DNA of 64,000 nt from Paraburkholderia nodosa DSM 21604 (GTDB taxonomy: Bacteria; Pseudomonadota; Gammaproteobacteria; Burkholderiales; Burkholderiaceae), in assembly GCF_000519185.1 (NCBI RefSeq), contig NZ_JAFA01000031.1:37066-101065 (forward strand), given 5' to 3'. Below the pieces are notes generated by a model. That model did not search any database and was not told where the DNA came from. It saw nothing but the letters and a program-made list of their open reading frames with translations. Made by a program: the position numbers and the translations under genes. Of this stretch, positions 1 through 8,842 are shown piece after piece. Every line of letters starts with the position of its first letter. The first letter of the stretch is position 1.

Positions 1-1085
1 GCCAGGAACGGACGCGACGAATACAGCTTGCCGCGCAGCCGCAGCAGGAGCGCCCACAGGCCCATCGCGATCATGAGGAGGCCCATGCCCACCATCGCGC
101 GAAAGCTCCAGAAGACGATCGTCGAATCGGGCCGGTCTTCGGGCGGGAACGATTTCAGAGCCGGAATTTGCCGCGTCAGGCTATGCGTGAGGATGAGGCT
201 GCCGAGCACGGGAACCTCCACGGCAAAGCGTGTTTGCTCGGCCTTCATGTCGGGCCAGCCGAACAGGATGAGCGGCGAAGGCTGGCCTGGAATGTTCTCC
301 CAGTGACCTTCGATGGCCGCGATCTTCGCGGGCTGATGCTCGAGCGTATTGAGGCCGTGCGCGTCGCCCACTACAGCCTGGATCGGCGCGACGATCACCG
401 CCATCCACATGGCCATCGAAAGCGCGGTGCGGATCGGCGTGTTGTCGTTGCGGCGGCGCAGATGCCAAGCCGAACTCGCGCCCACGAAACACGCGGTGGC
501 GAGAAACGCGGCAATGGCCATATGCGCGAGACGGAACGGGAACGAGGGATTGAAGACGACGGCGAGCCAGTCGACGGGCACCGCGCGGCCATCGATGATC
601 CGGTAACCCTGCGGCGTCTGCATCCAGCTATTGGACGAGAGTATCCAGAACATGGAAACGAGCGTGCCGAGCGCGACCATCGCCGTGGAAAGAAAATGCA
701 GGCCCCGCCCCACGCGGTTCCAGCCGAACAACATCACCCCGAGAAAGCCGGCTTCCAGAAAAAAAGCCGTGAGCACTTCGTAAGTCAGCAGCGGCCCGGT
801 GATGCCGCCCGCAAAGTACGCAAAGCGGCTCCAGTTCGTGCCGAACTGCCACGCCATCACGACGCCCGAAACCACGCCCATGCCGAAGTTCACGGCAAAG
901 ATCTTCGACCAGTGGTGGTATAGATCCCGGTAAGCCTCGCGCCCGGTCTTGAGCCAGAGTGCCTCGAGCACGGCCAGGAAACTCGCGAGCCCGATCGTAA
1001 TGGCCGGAAAGATGATGTGAAAGCCGATCGTGAAGCCGAACTGGATGCGCGCGAGAATGAAGGCCGTCGTGTTCGAAGTATCCAT
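1..1085 (-). CDS. cydA: Cytochrome bd-type ubiquinol oxidase subunit I (partial)
   Basis: This is a quinol-oxidising, oxygen-reducing inner-membrane terminal oxidase subunit. The gene runs off the left edge, so only the first ~361 residues are present. The start at 1085 gives MDTSNTTAFILARIQFGFTI, followed by a His near residue 23 that matches the heme b595 ligand of the family. Further on there are several hydrophobic helices, a second conserved His in the RLAHMA segment, and the GDAHGLNTLEHQPAKIAAIEG block typical of the quinol-binding side. The overall look is closer to the cyanide-insensitive CioA branch than to E. coli CydA, but the discriminating Q-loop lies near the truncated end. A cydB/cioB gene would be expected beyond the window edge. 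Confidence 0.93.
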   Translation of the reverse strand, partial: MDTSNTTAFILARIQFGFTIGFHIIFPAITIGLASFLAVLEALWLKTGREAYRDLYHHWSKIFAVNFGMGVVSGVVMAWQFGTNWSRFAYFAGGITGPLLTYEVLTAFFLEAGFLGVMLFGWNRVGRGLHFLSTAMVALGTLVSMFWILSSNSWMQTPQGYRIIDGRAVPVDWLAVVFNPSFPFRLAHMAIAAFLATACFVGASSAWHLRRRNDNTPIRTALSMAMWMAVIVAPIQAVVGDAHGLNTLEHQPAKIAAIEGHWENIPGQPSPLILFGWPDMKAEQTRFAVEVPVLGSLILTHSLTRQIPALKSFPPEDRPDSTIVFWSFRAMVGMGLLMIAMGLWALLLRLRGKLYSSRPFL

Positions 1086-1484
1086 GCCAGGTGCCCAATG
1101 CCAACGTATGCGCCCTGCCATGCATCCTGCGTTCTCGCCGCATGGCCGGTGCGCACAGCTAGTGTTCACTGATTCGTTGAGGACACCCACACCTGCGACG
1201 AGAGTGGGCAGCAAAAAATACGACAAAGTCGTCGGCGACGTGGGTCGCGCCGGTCATCACAGCATACGCGGCTTCCGATGAACCGGCGATAAAGTGGGCA
1301 AGCGCGCATGGGGTTGCGCGCCGGCGTTCAGACCACCCGGTTATTCACCTTGATGGCCGTTGCGCCCGCCGCATTCACCGTCAATATCGATCGACGGCTG
1401 CCGTTCCGGTCAAGGTTTGGAATCGTCTCGTTTCGCATCGCGCGGGGTGGTCCTCCCGCCGACCCGGCAGCCTTAACCCGCCGT
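1086..1484. other. Intergenic region, no gene seen
   Basis: About 400 bases lie between the divergently reading oxidase gene and the 3' end of the AtuA-like operon. Reading frames here have no family resemblance. No Anr/FNR-type palindrome (TTGAT-N4-ATCAA) was found upstream of the oxidase, although such a site would be plausible for a bd oxidase. Confidence 0.5.
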
Positions 1485-1799
1485 TCATTCGGTAACGTCA
1501 CCCACTTCGATATCGAGCAGCGCCATGCTCATCGACTTGCCGTGCGCGTCCAGCGCCAGCGAACGCGTGACGCCTCCCCCCAGCGCGTTACCGAGCACGA
1601 AATTGAACGCGCCCAGCAGCGGCAGTTCGTAGCGCACGACCTCACCTTTGACCACGTCGGCGAGATGAGCCTTGACGCGCTCCGGCGTCAAGACGTTGCG
1701 CAGATGGGCGTAGTGCTTTGCGTCGTAGCAGATCACGGAAATATTCAGCGTATTGCCTTTGTCGCCGGTGCGGCCATGGGCCAGTTCACGCAGTTTCAT
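1485..1799 (-). CDS. AtuA-like small subunit
   Basis: A 104-residue protein beginning MKLRELAHGRTGDKGNTLNI. This segment matches the C-terminal domain that is fused to the DUF1446 domain in full-length AtuA-family (acyclic terpene utilisation) proteins. Here it is a separate gene whose start overlaps the end of the large-subunit gene by 14 bases, so the two products are probably translated together and associate. The internal ATG at 1799 is chosen over an upstream ATG at 1814 because it gives the normal family N-terminus. The reaction is unknown; the family is found in terpenoid and branched-acid catabolic clusters. Confidence 0.8.
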   Translation of the reverse strand: MKLRELAHGRTGDKGNTLNISVICYDAKHYAHLRNVLTPERVKAHLADVVKGEVVRYELPLLGAFNFVLGNALGGGVTRSLALDAHGKSMSMALLDIEVGDVTE

Positions 1800-3159
1800 C
1801 GCTTGCCTCGACAACCTGGAAAGCCGGATTTACCTGTTCGCGTGGCAGCAACACGGACTGCACGGCGAGCACCTCGCGAGTCGTCTTCGTTACGCCGCCG
1901 CCGCCCGCAGGTCCGTTGGTGTAAAGCGTTTCGACCTCGTTGCCGATGCGCGCCGCTTCCTTCGCGTTCGCCGTGCGCCCCGCCACGCGAATACGCACTT
2001 CGTACGGCTCGTCGTGATTCGCCGCGAGTGCATCCCCATAGAGGGCATTCATGCCGATCACGTCGAAGCGCAGTTCGTTCGTGTCGACGCCCGTGGTCAC
2101 GAGGCGCTCCCGCACGATGTCGAGCGCGAGTCGCGCACGTTCAACCGCGCCCGGGCCGCCGTAGGAAATCTGCCCCTCGCCGATGTGGCCGTCGACATAC
2201 GCAACCGACACCTTCAGCGTTCCAGTGCGCGTGCTGCCGCGCCCGCCCGTCACACGCACGCGGTCTTGCGCCTCTTCGACGACACGTACCTCGGAGAAAT
2301 CAGCGACGACATCGGGTTGAAAGTAGCGTTGCGGATCGTGAATCTCGTAGAGCAACTGCTCCTTGCATGTCGCCTCGGTCACGCGGCCGCCCGCATGCGG
2401 CACCTTCGTCACGACGACGCTGCCATCGGCGCTCACTTCGCCGATCGGAAAACCCAGCCGCGCGAGATCCGGTACGTCCTTGAACCCGGGATCGGCGAAG
2501 TAGCCGCCTGTGACCTGCCCGGCGCATTCGAGCAAATGCCCGACGACGGTCGCCTGTCCGAGCGTGTTCCAGTCGTCCATGCGCCAGCCGAACTCGTGAA
2601 TAAGCGGTGCCGTGAACAACGACGGGTCCGCGACGCGCCCCGTCAGCACGATATCCGCGCCCGCCGCGAGCGCCTCGACAATCGGCGCCGCGCCGAGGTA
2701 CGCATTCGCCGAAACGATGCGGTCCGTGTAGTGGCTGACATCGTCGCCGGACTCTTCGAAGCGCAGTTGGGAACGCAGGACGACATCGAGCACATCGTCG
2801 CCAGTGACGGCGGCAATCTTCAGTCCGCTGAGTCCAAGCGCCTGCGCGATCTGCGCGGTCCTGATCGCCGCTGCACGCGGATTCGCCGCGCCCATGTTCG
2901 AAATGATCCGTACGCGGTTGCGCACGGCGACCGGCAGCACGGCGCGCATGCGCGCTTCGAGCAGCGGATCGTAGCCGAGTGCGGGATCGTGGCGGCGCGT
3001 CTGTTGGGCGATCGCGACCGTGCGTTCCGCGAGGCATTCGAATACGAGGTAGTCCAGCGCGCCGTGCTCGGCGAGTTCGACAGCGGGTTCGATGCGGTCG
3101 CCCGAGTAGCCTGCGCCCGCGCCTATCCGTATGCGCCTTGGTGATTCGGTCCGGTTCAT
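1786..3159 (-). CDS. AtuA-like (DUF1446) large protein
   Basis: A 457-residue protein with the DUF1446 signature: an N-terminal GAGAGYSGDRIEPAVELAEHG segment, an ISNMGAANP motif, a DIVLTGRVADPSLFTAPLIHEFGW segment and a glycine-rich AGGGG near the C-terminus. AtuA of Pseudomonas acyclic terpene utilisation has this domain, but its enzymatic role is not established. The start at ATG 3159 is preceded by AGGAG about 11 bases upstream; a GTG four codons further up would overlap that site. The gene begins 18 bases after the transporter stop, so transporter, large and small subunits form one operon. Confidence 0.82.
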   Translation of the reverse strand: MNRTESPRRIRIGAGAGYSGDRIEPAVELAEHGALDYLVFECLAERTVAIAQQTRRHDPALGYDPLLEARMRAVLPVAVRNRVRIISNMGAANPRAAAIRTAQIAQALGLSGLKIAAVTGDDVLDVVLRSQLRFEESGDDVSHYTDRIVSANAYLGAAPIVEALAAGADIVLTGRVADPSLFTAPLIHEFGWRMDDWNTLGQATVVGHLLECAGQVTGGYFADPGFKDVPDLARLGFPIGEVSADGSVVVTKVPHAGGRVTEATCKEQLLYEIHDPQRYFQPDVVADFSEVRVVEEAQDRVRVTGGRGSTRTGTLKVSVAYVDGHIGEGQISYGGPGAVERARLALDIVRERLVTTGVDTNELRFDVIGMNALYGDALAANHDEPYEVRIRVAGRTANAKEAARIGNEVETLYTNGPAGGGGVTKTTREVLAVQSVLLPREQVNPAFQVVEASDETA

Positions 3160-3177
3160 GACTGCTACCACTCCTGT

Positions 3178-4482
3178 TTACAGCGGAAACACGCCCAGCA
3201 CGACGCACGCGATCGTCATGACGATCGACGCGCCGAACAGCAGCGGAAACGTGAACTTCTGATGATCGGCGAGATCGATTCCACACAGGCCGACGACGAG
3301 AAATGTCGCCGGCGTGAGCGGGCTCACGGGAAAGCCAGTGGTCATCTGGCCGAGCAGCGCGGCCTGGCCGATGTGCACCGCCGGCACACCGAGCTGCGAC
3401 GCCACTTCGGCGATCACCGGCAGCACGCCGAAATAAAACGAATCGGGGTCGAAGAGCATCGAGAGCGGCATGGACAGCACGCCGAGCACGACCGGAATGT
3501 GCCCGGCAAACGCAGGCGGCACGAAACCGACCGCCGCCTGCGCCATCGCCTTGAGCATGCCGCTGCCCTGCATGATGCCGGTGAACACGCCCGCTGCGAG
3601 CAGAATGCCCGCCATCATCAGCGCGGCGCGCGCGTGGGCGTCGATGCGCTTGCGCTGCATGTCGACGTTCGGGTAGTTCACCATCAGCGCGATGCACAAA
3701 CCCACCATGAACATGATCGCGGGCGGAATCTTCTCGCCCATCACGACCATCGTGCCGAGCACGATGAGCGTCAGCACGATGTTGAACCAGAAATGCTTCG
3801 GGCGGCGCAGCGCCTGCTCCTCGGCTGTGAGTTCGCGTTTGGGCAGCGCAATCGTGCCGCTGGCGGAGGAATAGCCGAGGCGCTTTTCCTCGCGCCTGCC
3901 GAGCCACCAGGCCATGCTGAACACGAACACGAGGCCGATCGCCTGGACCGGGATCAGGGGATTGAAAAGCGCAGATATCGGCAGATGCAGCGACGCCGAT
4001 GCGCGGATCATCGGCCCCGTCCACGGCAGGAAGTTGATGCCCGCCGCCATCGAAACGGCCGCCGCCAGCACGCGCTTGTCCATGTTCAGGCGCTCGTACA
4101 GCGGCAGCATGGCGGGGATGGTGACGAGAAAGCACACGGCGCCCGAGCCGTCGAGGTGAATGAGCAGCGCGAGCAGCGTCGTGCCCACCACGATACGCGT
4201 CGGTTTGGTGCCGACCGTGCGCAGGATGCGGTCGATGATCGGATCGAGCGTGCCCGCGTCCGTGATCGTGCCGAAATAGAGAATCGCGAACACGAACATG
4301 CCGACGACGGGTGCGAGGCCTTTCAATCCGTCGATGACGAACTTGCTCGTCTGAAAGCCGAATCCGCCGATCAGCGACGCGACGATCGGCACGATGATGA
4401 GCGCGACGAGCGGCGACATGCGTTTTGAAAGAATCGCGGCCAGCAACACCACGATCGTCACGAGCCCCAGCAACGGCAGCAT
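3178..4482 (-). CDS. CitMHS-family organic acid transporter
   Basis: A 434-residue polytopic inner-membrane protein with about a dozen hydrophobic segments, of the citrate-Mg:H+ / gluconate-like ion transporter superfamily. Supporting stretches are HLDGSGAVCFLVTIPAMLPLY, NFLPWTGPMIRASASL and the FDPDSFYFGVLPV segment that is highly characteristic of CitMHS proteins. Translation starts at ATG 4482 after a GGAGAC ribosome site; an upstream in-frame extension would add a hydrophilic leader unlike the family. It is first in the operon with the AtuA-like pair and divergent from a LysR gene, so it probably brings in the substrate that the AtuA-like pair processes. Confidence 0.88.
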   Translation of the reverse strand: MLPLLGLVTIVVLLAAILSKRMSPLVALIIVPIVASLIGGFGFQTSKFVIDGLKGLAPVVGMFVFAILYFGTITDAGTLDPIIDRILRTVGTKPTRIVVGTTLLALLIHLDGSGAVCFLVTIPAMLPLYERLNMDKRVLAAAVSMAAGINFLPWTGPMIRASASLHLPISALFNPLIPVQAIGLVFVFSMAWWLGRREEKRLGYSSASGTIALPKRELTAEEQALRRPKHFWFNIVLTLIVLGTMVVMGEKIPPAIMFMVGLCIALMVNYPNVDMQRKRIDAHARAALMMAGILLAAGVFTGIMQGSGMLKAMAQAAVGFVPPAFAGHIPVVLGVLSMPLSMLFDPDSFYFGVLPVIAEVASQLGVPAVHIGQAALLGQMTTGFPVSPLTPATFLVVGLCGIDLADHQKFTFPLLFGASIVMTIACVVLGVFPL

Positions 4483-4542
4483 GTTGTGTCTCCAGTCTTG
4501 TCTTTTAGTGCGGACCAGCGTAAGTTCGGCGCTGCAATAACG

Positions 4543-4558
4543 CAATTGAAATGAATTG
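4543..4558. promoter_or_regulatory. Candidate LysR operator in the divergent promoter
   Basis: CAATT-N6-AATTG forms a perfect interrupted inverted repeat midway in the 98-base gap between the transporter gene and its divergent LysR regulator. The position and form fit a LysR-type binding site, but no binding evidence can be read from sequence. Confidence 0.4.
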
Positions 4559-4580
4559 ATCGCAGCTATCACAGTTCGTT

Positions 4581-5477
4581 ATGGATCTCAATCTCCGTGA
4601 CATTCGTGCTTTCGTGACCGTGGCGCACGCGGGCAACTTCACGCGCGCGGCGGCCAGGCTGCATTTGTCGCAGCCCGCGCTAACCGTGCAGATTCGACGC
4701 CTCGAGGAAACCGTGGGCGCGCGTTTGTTCGATCGCAACAGCCGCAGCGTGGCGCTGACCCAAACGGGCCGCGAATTGCTGCCTATCCTGACGCGATCGC
4801 TAAGCGATATGGAGCAGGCTCTTAGAGATGCGCGCGCGCTCGGCGACGGGTCGAGCGGCACGGTGCGACTCGCGTGCCTGCCGACCTTCGCCGCCAGTGC
4901 GCTGCCCGAGCTGATCCAGGCGTTTCGCCAGCGCGTGCCACAGGCGCGGTTTCAGGTTCGCGATGTCGTCGCGAGCGCCGTCAACGCACTCGTGCGCAAT
5001 GAAGAGGTGGATATTGGCCTGACCGGCGGCCATAGCGTCGATGCGACACTCGATATCCTGCAGACGGGCGAGGACCGGCTCGTGATCGTGTGTCCGAAGA
5101 CCCACCCGCTTGCGCGCAAGCGCACGGTGACGGTCGACGACTTCGCTTCGCTGCCGCTGGTGCTGACCGCGCCGGGAACCAGTGTGCGCGCGGTGGTGGA
5201 CGCCGCGCTGTCGAACGCGCGCTGCACGCCCGATATCGCATGCGAGCCGATGTACATGATGACCGCGGTTGCGATGGTGCGCGGCGGCCTCGGGATCTCC
5301 GTGCTTCCGGAATCCGCGCGCGAAGTGCATGCCGAGCGCGGTCTCGTTATGAGGCCGATCGACGATCCGGCGTTCGTGCGCCCGATTGCGCTCGTCAAGA
5401 AGCGCGGTCGCACGCTGCCTCGTGTGACTGAGGATTTTGTCGATACGGTCGATCTTGGGGGGCAAGGTGGGGGGTAA
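4581..5477 (+). CDS. LysR-family transcriptional regulator
   Basis: A 298-residue LysR-type regulator. The N-terminal winged helix-turn-helix spans about residues 1-60 (AGNFTRAAARLHLSQPALTVQIRRLE), followed by the linker helix and a periplasmic-binding-protein-like effector domain. It is divergent from the CitMHS-AtuA operon across a short gap with an inverted repeat, so it most likely controls that operon in response to a substrate or intermediate. Nothing in the sequence identifies the effector. Confidence 0.9.
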   Translation: MDLNLRDIRAFVTVAHAGNFTRAAARLHLSQPALTVQIRRLEETVGARLFDRNSRSVALTQTGRELLPILTRSLSDMEQALRDARALGDGSSGTVRLACLPTFAASALPELIQAFRQRVPQARFQVRDVVASAVNALVRNEEVDIGLTGGHSVDATLDILQTGEDRLVIVCPKTHPLARKRTVTVDDFASLPLVLTAPGTSVRAVVDAALSNARCTPDIACEPMYMMTAVAMVRGGLGISVLPESAREVHAERGLVMRPIDDPAFVRPIALVKKRGRTLPRVTEDFVDTVDLGGQGGG

Positions 5478-5483
5478 CGCAGC

Positions 5484-5867
5484 TCAACGGCCGCCGCCGT
5501 GACTCGTTCGTACCGTTAAACGATTCGAAACCGCTCTGACGCCGCGAACCGACCTTGCCGCGCTACTGGCCCGCTCGATCTGTGAACGCTGTGGTACCCA
5601 CCCAGTCAGCGTAGCGATGCCGCCGCGCACCTGTACGTGAATATTCATGGAGTTCAGCCCAGGATTGCGCACGAGAGCTCGACGGACGTCGCCAGCCAGC
5701 ATGGTATCGGACCTCCGTCGCGGCGCGGCCGTTGCAACCGCCGCCGTTTGCGCGGAGCTGTCGACAGGTGGACTTACCGTTGTTTGTGCGCCGGCACAGG
5801 GTGCGCCGCCTGCGATGGCAATTGCCAGCGCGGCACCGACCACTTGTCCTCCAAGGCGACTTCCCAT
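5484..5867 (-). CDS. Exported BON-domain protein
   Basis: A 127-residue protein starting at ATG 5867 behind a strong GGAGGA site. Residues 1-28 form a signal peptide (hydrophobic VVGAALAIAIAGG, likely cleaved after AGA). After a low-complexity linker there is a single BON domain (about residues 52-120, with GDVRRALVRNPGLN and GIATLTGWVPQRSQIERA). BON domains bind phospholipid or associate with the envelope, and OsmY-type proteins act in osmotic stress. Longer upstream starts are possible but would put the signal peptide inside the protein. Confidence 0.78.
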   Translation of the reverse strand: MGSRLGGQVVGAALAIAIAGGAPCAGAQTTVSPPVDSSAQTAAVATAAPRRRSDTMLAGDVRRALVRNPGLNSMNIHVQVRGGIATLTGWVPQRSQIERASSAARSVRGVRAVSNRLTVRTSHGGGR

Positions 5868-6281
5868 GCTTCCTCCGGGTCGGCTTCCGAACGGCACCTC
5901 GCGACGAACGCTCTCGCGTGAGCCCAACAGCGCGCGCAACGATAGGACGGACACCCGACGTGCTCATGCGTGGATATCGTCACTGCTCAATATAGCTGCT
6001 CGTCGCGCACACGAGAGACCGATCGCCAGTACAGATGTCACAGGCTTTGACACCGGTATTTGAAGGCCCTTCGGAAAGGGTCCGAATACCGCAACCCGGG
6101 GAGAGCCTCGGCGGCGATCCGGTGGTGCACAGCAACGGTCGTGAGTTGCCTTGCTGCAGCGAAGATTACATGCGACGTAATTGCTCGAAATGGCGACGAA
6201 TCGATAATTTCCGCTATCCGGTCGAGCGCGGTTGTCCATCGATCGCAACGGACCGTTTGTTCTTATACATACGGAAAGACC
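5868..6281. other. Intergenic region, no gene seen
   Basis: Roughly 410 bases between the BON gene and the XRE regulator. It contains a hairpin-forming GGCCCTT/AAGGGTCC arrangement around 6065-6085 with one mismatch and no T-run. No convincing reading frame was found. The in-frame extension upstream of the XRE gene has no family similarity. Confidence 0.45.
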
Positions 6282-7127
6282 ATGAGCACATTGGACCTCA
6301 ACCAGCGAGTATCGAGGGAACTGGGTGAATTGCTCCGCTATTGGCGAGAAGTGCGAGGCGTCAGCCAGCTCGATCTCTCGCTCGACGCGGGCCTCTCGCA
6401 GCGGCAGATCAGCTTCATCGAGAGCGGCCGAAGCGTGCCGGGCCGGCAGACGCTGCTGAATATCGCGCAGTCGCTCGACGTGCCGCTATGCGAGCGCAAC
6501 GTTCTGCTGCTGTCGGCCGGATACGCACCGATGTATTCGGAAGCGGCGTGGAATGCCCAGGAGATGTCGCTGGTGACAGGCGCGGCCAGGCGTGTTCTGC
6601 AGCAGCACGAGCCGTTTCCCGCGATCGTCATGGACCGGTACTGGAACGTGCTGATGACCAACCGTGCGGCGCCGGACTTCTTCAACTGCTTCGTCGATAT
6701 GGCGGCACGCGCGGGGCCGCGCAACATCCTGCACCTGATCTTCGATCCCCGAGGCTTGCGGCCCCATTTGGCCAACTGGGATGCCGTGGCACACAGCCTT
6801 ATCCAGCGCGTGCAGCGCGAATCGGTGGGCCACGTCGTCGATCTTCAGACTAAACAGCTCCTCGACGCGCTGCTGTCCTACCCCGGCGTGCGCCCCGAAT
6901 GGCGATCGAAAGGGATGGCCGGTTCTGCGTCCACGCTGCCGATGGTGCCGATGGCCTTCATCAACGACGGCGGCGTGCTCAACTACTTCTCGATGATCAC
7001 AACGGTCGGAACACCGCTGGCGGTCGCTGCCCAGGAACTGCGGATCGAATGCATGTTTCCCGCCGACGACGCAACCGAAGCGCGGCACATCGCTCTGCTC
7101 GACGCGGCCCGAGATTTGGCTCGCTGA
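6282..7127 (+). CDS. XRE-family regulator with MmyB-like ligand domain
   Basis: A 281-residue regulator. An N-terminal helix-turn-helix (about residues 8-65, LRYWREVRGVSQLDLSLDAG) is followed by a MmyB-type ligand-binding domain (about residues 100-265), recognisable by PFPAIVMDRYWNVLMTNRAA and the NILHLIFDPRGLRPHLANW stretch. ATG 6282 is chosen because the family always starts a few residues before this helix-turn-helix; GGAAAG lies upstream. It stands 97 bases before a carboxymuconolactone-decarboxylase-family gene on the same strand, the usual pairing for this regulator class, so it probably controls that gene. Confidence 0.88.
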   Translation: MSTLDLNQRVSRELGELLRYWREVRGVSQLDLSLDAGLSQRQISFIESGRSVPGRQTLLNIAQSLDVPLCERNVLLLSAGYAPMYSEAAWNAQEMSLVTGAARRVLQQHEPFPAIVMDRYWNVLMTNRAAPDFFNCFVDMAARAGPRNILHLIFDPRGLRPHLANWDAVAHSLIQRVQRESVGHVVDLQTKQLLDALLSYPGVRPEWRSKGMAGSASTLPMVPMAFINDGGVLNYFSMITTVGTPLAVAAQELRIECMFPADDATEARHIALLDAARDLAR

Positions 7128-7224
7128 TTACCAGTCATGTAATTGGCGAGGCTCCTTTCTCTCACTAACCTGTGCTTGTCGCCTGATCGATCTCAGCGAC
7201 ACCTTCAACTCTCAAGGAAATATC

Positions 7225-7773
7225 GTGGCTCACTTCCCCATCTATACGCTGGATTCCGCCCCTGAACAATCGAAGCCCGCGCTGAACGGGCTCGCCCAGG
7301 CCTTCGGCATGGTGCCCAATATCGCTGGCGCAATTGCCGGCTCGCCGAAGCTGATCAATGGCCTCGTCGGGCTGTTTCAGCAGGCGCATGGCGGCAACTT
7401 TTCCGAAGCACACGTCCAGACGCTGCTGCTCACCAATGCGGTGACCAATGGCGCCACCTGGCCGGTCGCATTTCACTCGTGCCTCGGGCTCAAGGAAGGC
7501 CTGAGCGAGGCCGACGTGAAGGCGATCCGCGAACGCCGCCTCCCGGAGGACCCCAAGCTTGCGGCGCTATCGCGCCTGGCACGCACGCTGATCGAAAAGC
7601 GCGGCCACGCCGACGATCACGACATCGCTGCGTTCACCGAAGCTGGTTTCGATCAGGCACTGGTGCTCGACGTCATCCTCGTGGTCGCCGCCTCGACGAT
7701 CACGAACTACACCGCAAGCGTTACCCAGCCGCCCCTCGAAGAAATGTTCCAGCCCTACGCGTGGAAGGCGTGA
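7225..7773 (+). CDS. Carboxymuconolactone decarboxylase-fold protein
   Basis: A 182-residue AhpD/CMD-fold protein using a GTG start behind AAGGAAATATC. The helical core around residues 35-110 (VQTLLLTNAVTNGATWPVAFHS) aligns with the AhpD core, but the usual CxxC redox pair before the conserved His is missing: the positions read T-W-P-V-A-F-H-S. It is therefore unlikely to be a thiol peroxidase reductase like AhpD. Its partner is the upstream XRE/MmyB regulator. Its substrate is unknown. Confidence 0.8.
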   Translation: MAHFPIYTLDSAPEQSKPALNGLAQAFGMVPNIAGAIAGSPKLINGLVGLFQQAHGGNFSEAHVQTLLLTNAVTNGATWPVAFHSCLGLKEGLSEADVKAIRERRLPEDPKLAALSRLARTLIEKRGHADDHDIAAFTEAGFDQALVLDVILVVAASTITNYTASVTQPPLEEMFQPYAWKA

Positions 7774-7833
7774 AGTGAGTTTGAGCGGCGGGAGCACCAC
7801 CCAAACCCGCTGCCGCAGAATGCCTCGTTCAAG

Positions 7834-7860
7834 CCCTTTCCCCTTCGGGAAAGGGTCTTT
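7834..7860 (+). terminator. Rho-independent terminator
   Basis: CCCTTTCCC, a CTTC loop and GGGAAAGGG form a perfect 9-bp stem followed by TCTTT. It lies 60 bases after the stop of the CMD-fold gene, so it ends that transcript. Between it and the next candidate gene at 8090 nothing else was recognised. Confidence 0.75.
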
Positions 7861-8089
7861 GATCCTCCGCTTCCTCTAAATCAGGGTATAGACCGATCAA
7901 CCATGTGCGCAGGCTCCTGGCACGTTGGTTGAAGACTGCGTGCGACGCGCATGGAGTAATCGTGCGCGCCGATACCAGGAGGCAGAAGCGATCGGCCACG
8001 GTGCAACACAAGCCAACCGCGGCGCATCAGATGCTTACCCCGGGTTTGACAATATTTAGTCATGCTACTGGTTTGCGAAGGAGTTCTCC

Positions 8090-8350
8090 ATGCAATACAC
8101 GCGCGGTTTCAGTCGCACTCTCTTTCGCGATCCTGCAGCGGCGACCGTTGAAGGACGGGAGCCAGTCATGAACGACGTGAGTCCACCGATGGCACCTTCG
8201 TCCCCCTACAAATTCCTCTTTTCGTGCAATCGCGATGGAGAGCCGGACCGCACCCGGCGGCACGAAAGTGCCAACGATTTCTTCGGAACCGAGGATCTGC
8301 TATCGCAGGCTTACGAAGATGCGGTGCATGTCGGAGTGGTGGCTGACTGA
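8090..8350 (+). CDS. Small hypothetical protein
   Basis: An 86-residue reading frame with a good ribosome site (GAAGGAG, 7 bases before the ATG). The product is hydrophilic with an acidic C-terminus (TEDLLSQAYEDAVHVG) and shows no domain I recognise, no signal peptide and no membrane segment. It stands alone between the terminator and a second small gene. The main support is the ribosome site, so it could be spurious. Confidence 0.35.
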   Translation: MQYTRGFSRTLFRDPAAATVEGREPVMNDVSPPMAPSSPYKFLFSCNRDGEPDRTRRHESANDFFGTEDLLSQAYEDAVHVGVVAD

Positions 8351-8665
8351 ACAACACCTGCAGACGAATTCGATGGGGCCGACTGAGCCACACCGTGCCC
8401 GCACTTTCCCCCGCTTGAACGAAGCTTCTCGATTACCCATGAGGTAATTGAATCGCGCTCATGCGATCGCTAAGATTCGCCTACATCCTCGGGAAAGAGG
8501 AACAAGAACGGTGCACTAGCTAAACAGGACGAGTGATCGATCATGGAAAGACAAAATCAGGTATGCGAAACATTGCAGCGCATCAGCGAGAACGCCGCGT
8601 TCGGTATCAAGTGGAAAGGCATTGCGCGGGCTGTCCGGCCGCGGTCTATACGTTGGAGAGTTCAA

Positions 8666-8842
8666 ATGGATGAACTTCATAGTAAGGGGCTTTTTCATCC
8701 CCTGGTAGCAGGAGCCGCGATCTATCTCACCGAGGTCATGGCGAGTGTCGACTCGAGTATCGGTCGCGCCTTGATCGTGGTGGTCGGCGGGCTGGCGCTT
8801 CAGATCTATCGCAAGCTCACGCGATGCAATTGCCGCGTCTAG
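8666..8842 (+). CDS. Small membrane protein, hypothetical
   Basis: A 58-residue frame starting ATG 8666 behind GGAGAG. It carries two adjacent hydrophobic stretches (HPLVAGAAIYLTEVMA and ALIVVVGGLALQIY) that could form one or two membrane helices, ending in a basic tail with two Cys. An in-frame ATG at 8543 would extend it to 99 residues but lacks a ribosome site. No family was recognised. Confidence 0.35.
   Translation: MDELHSKGLFHPLVAGAAIYLTEVMASVDSSIGRALIVVVGGLALQIYRKLTRCNCRV

Noticed and set aside
1308..4428. Several long plus-strand frames.
   Set aside because: They lie opposite the AtuA-like and CitMHS genes, which carry clear family motifs; the plus-strand products do not.
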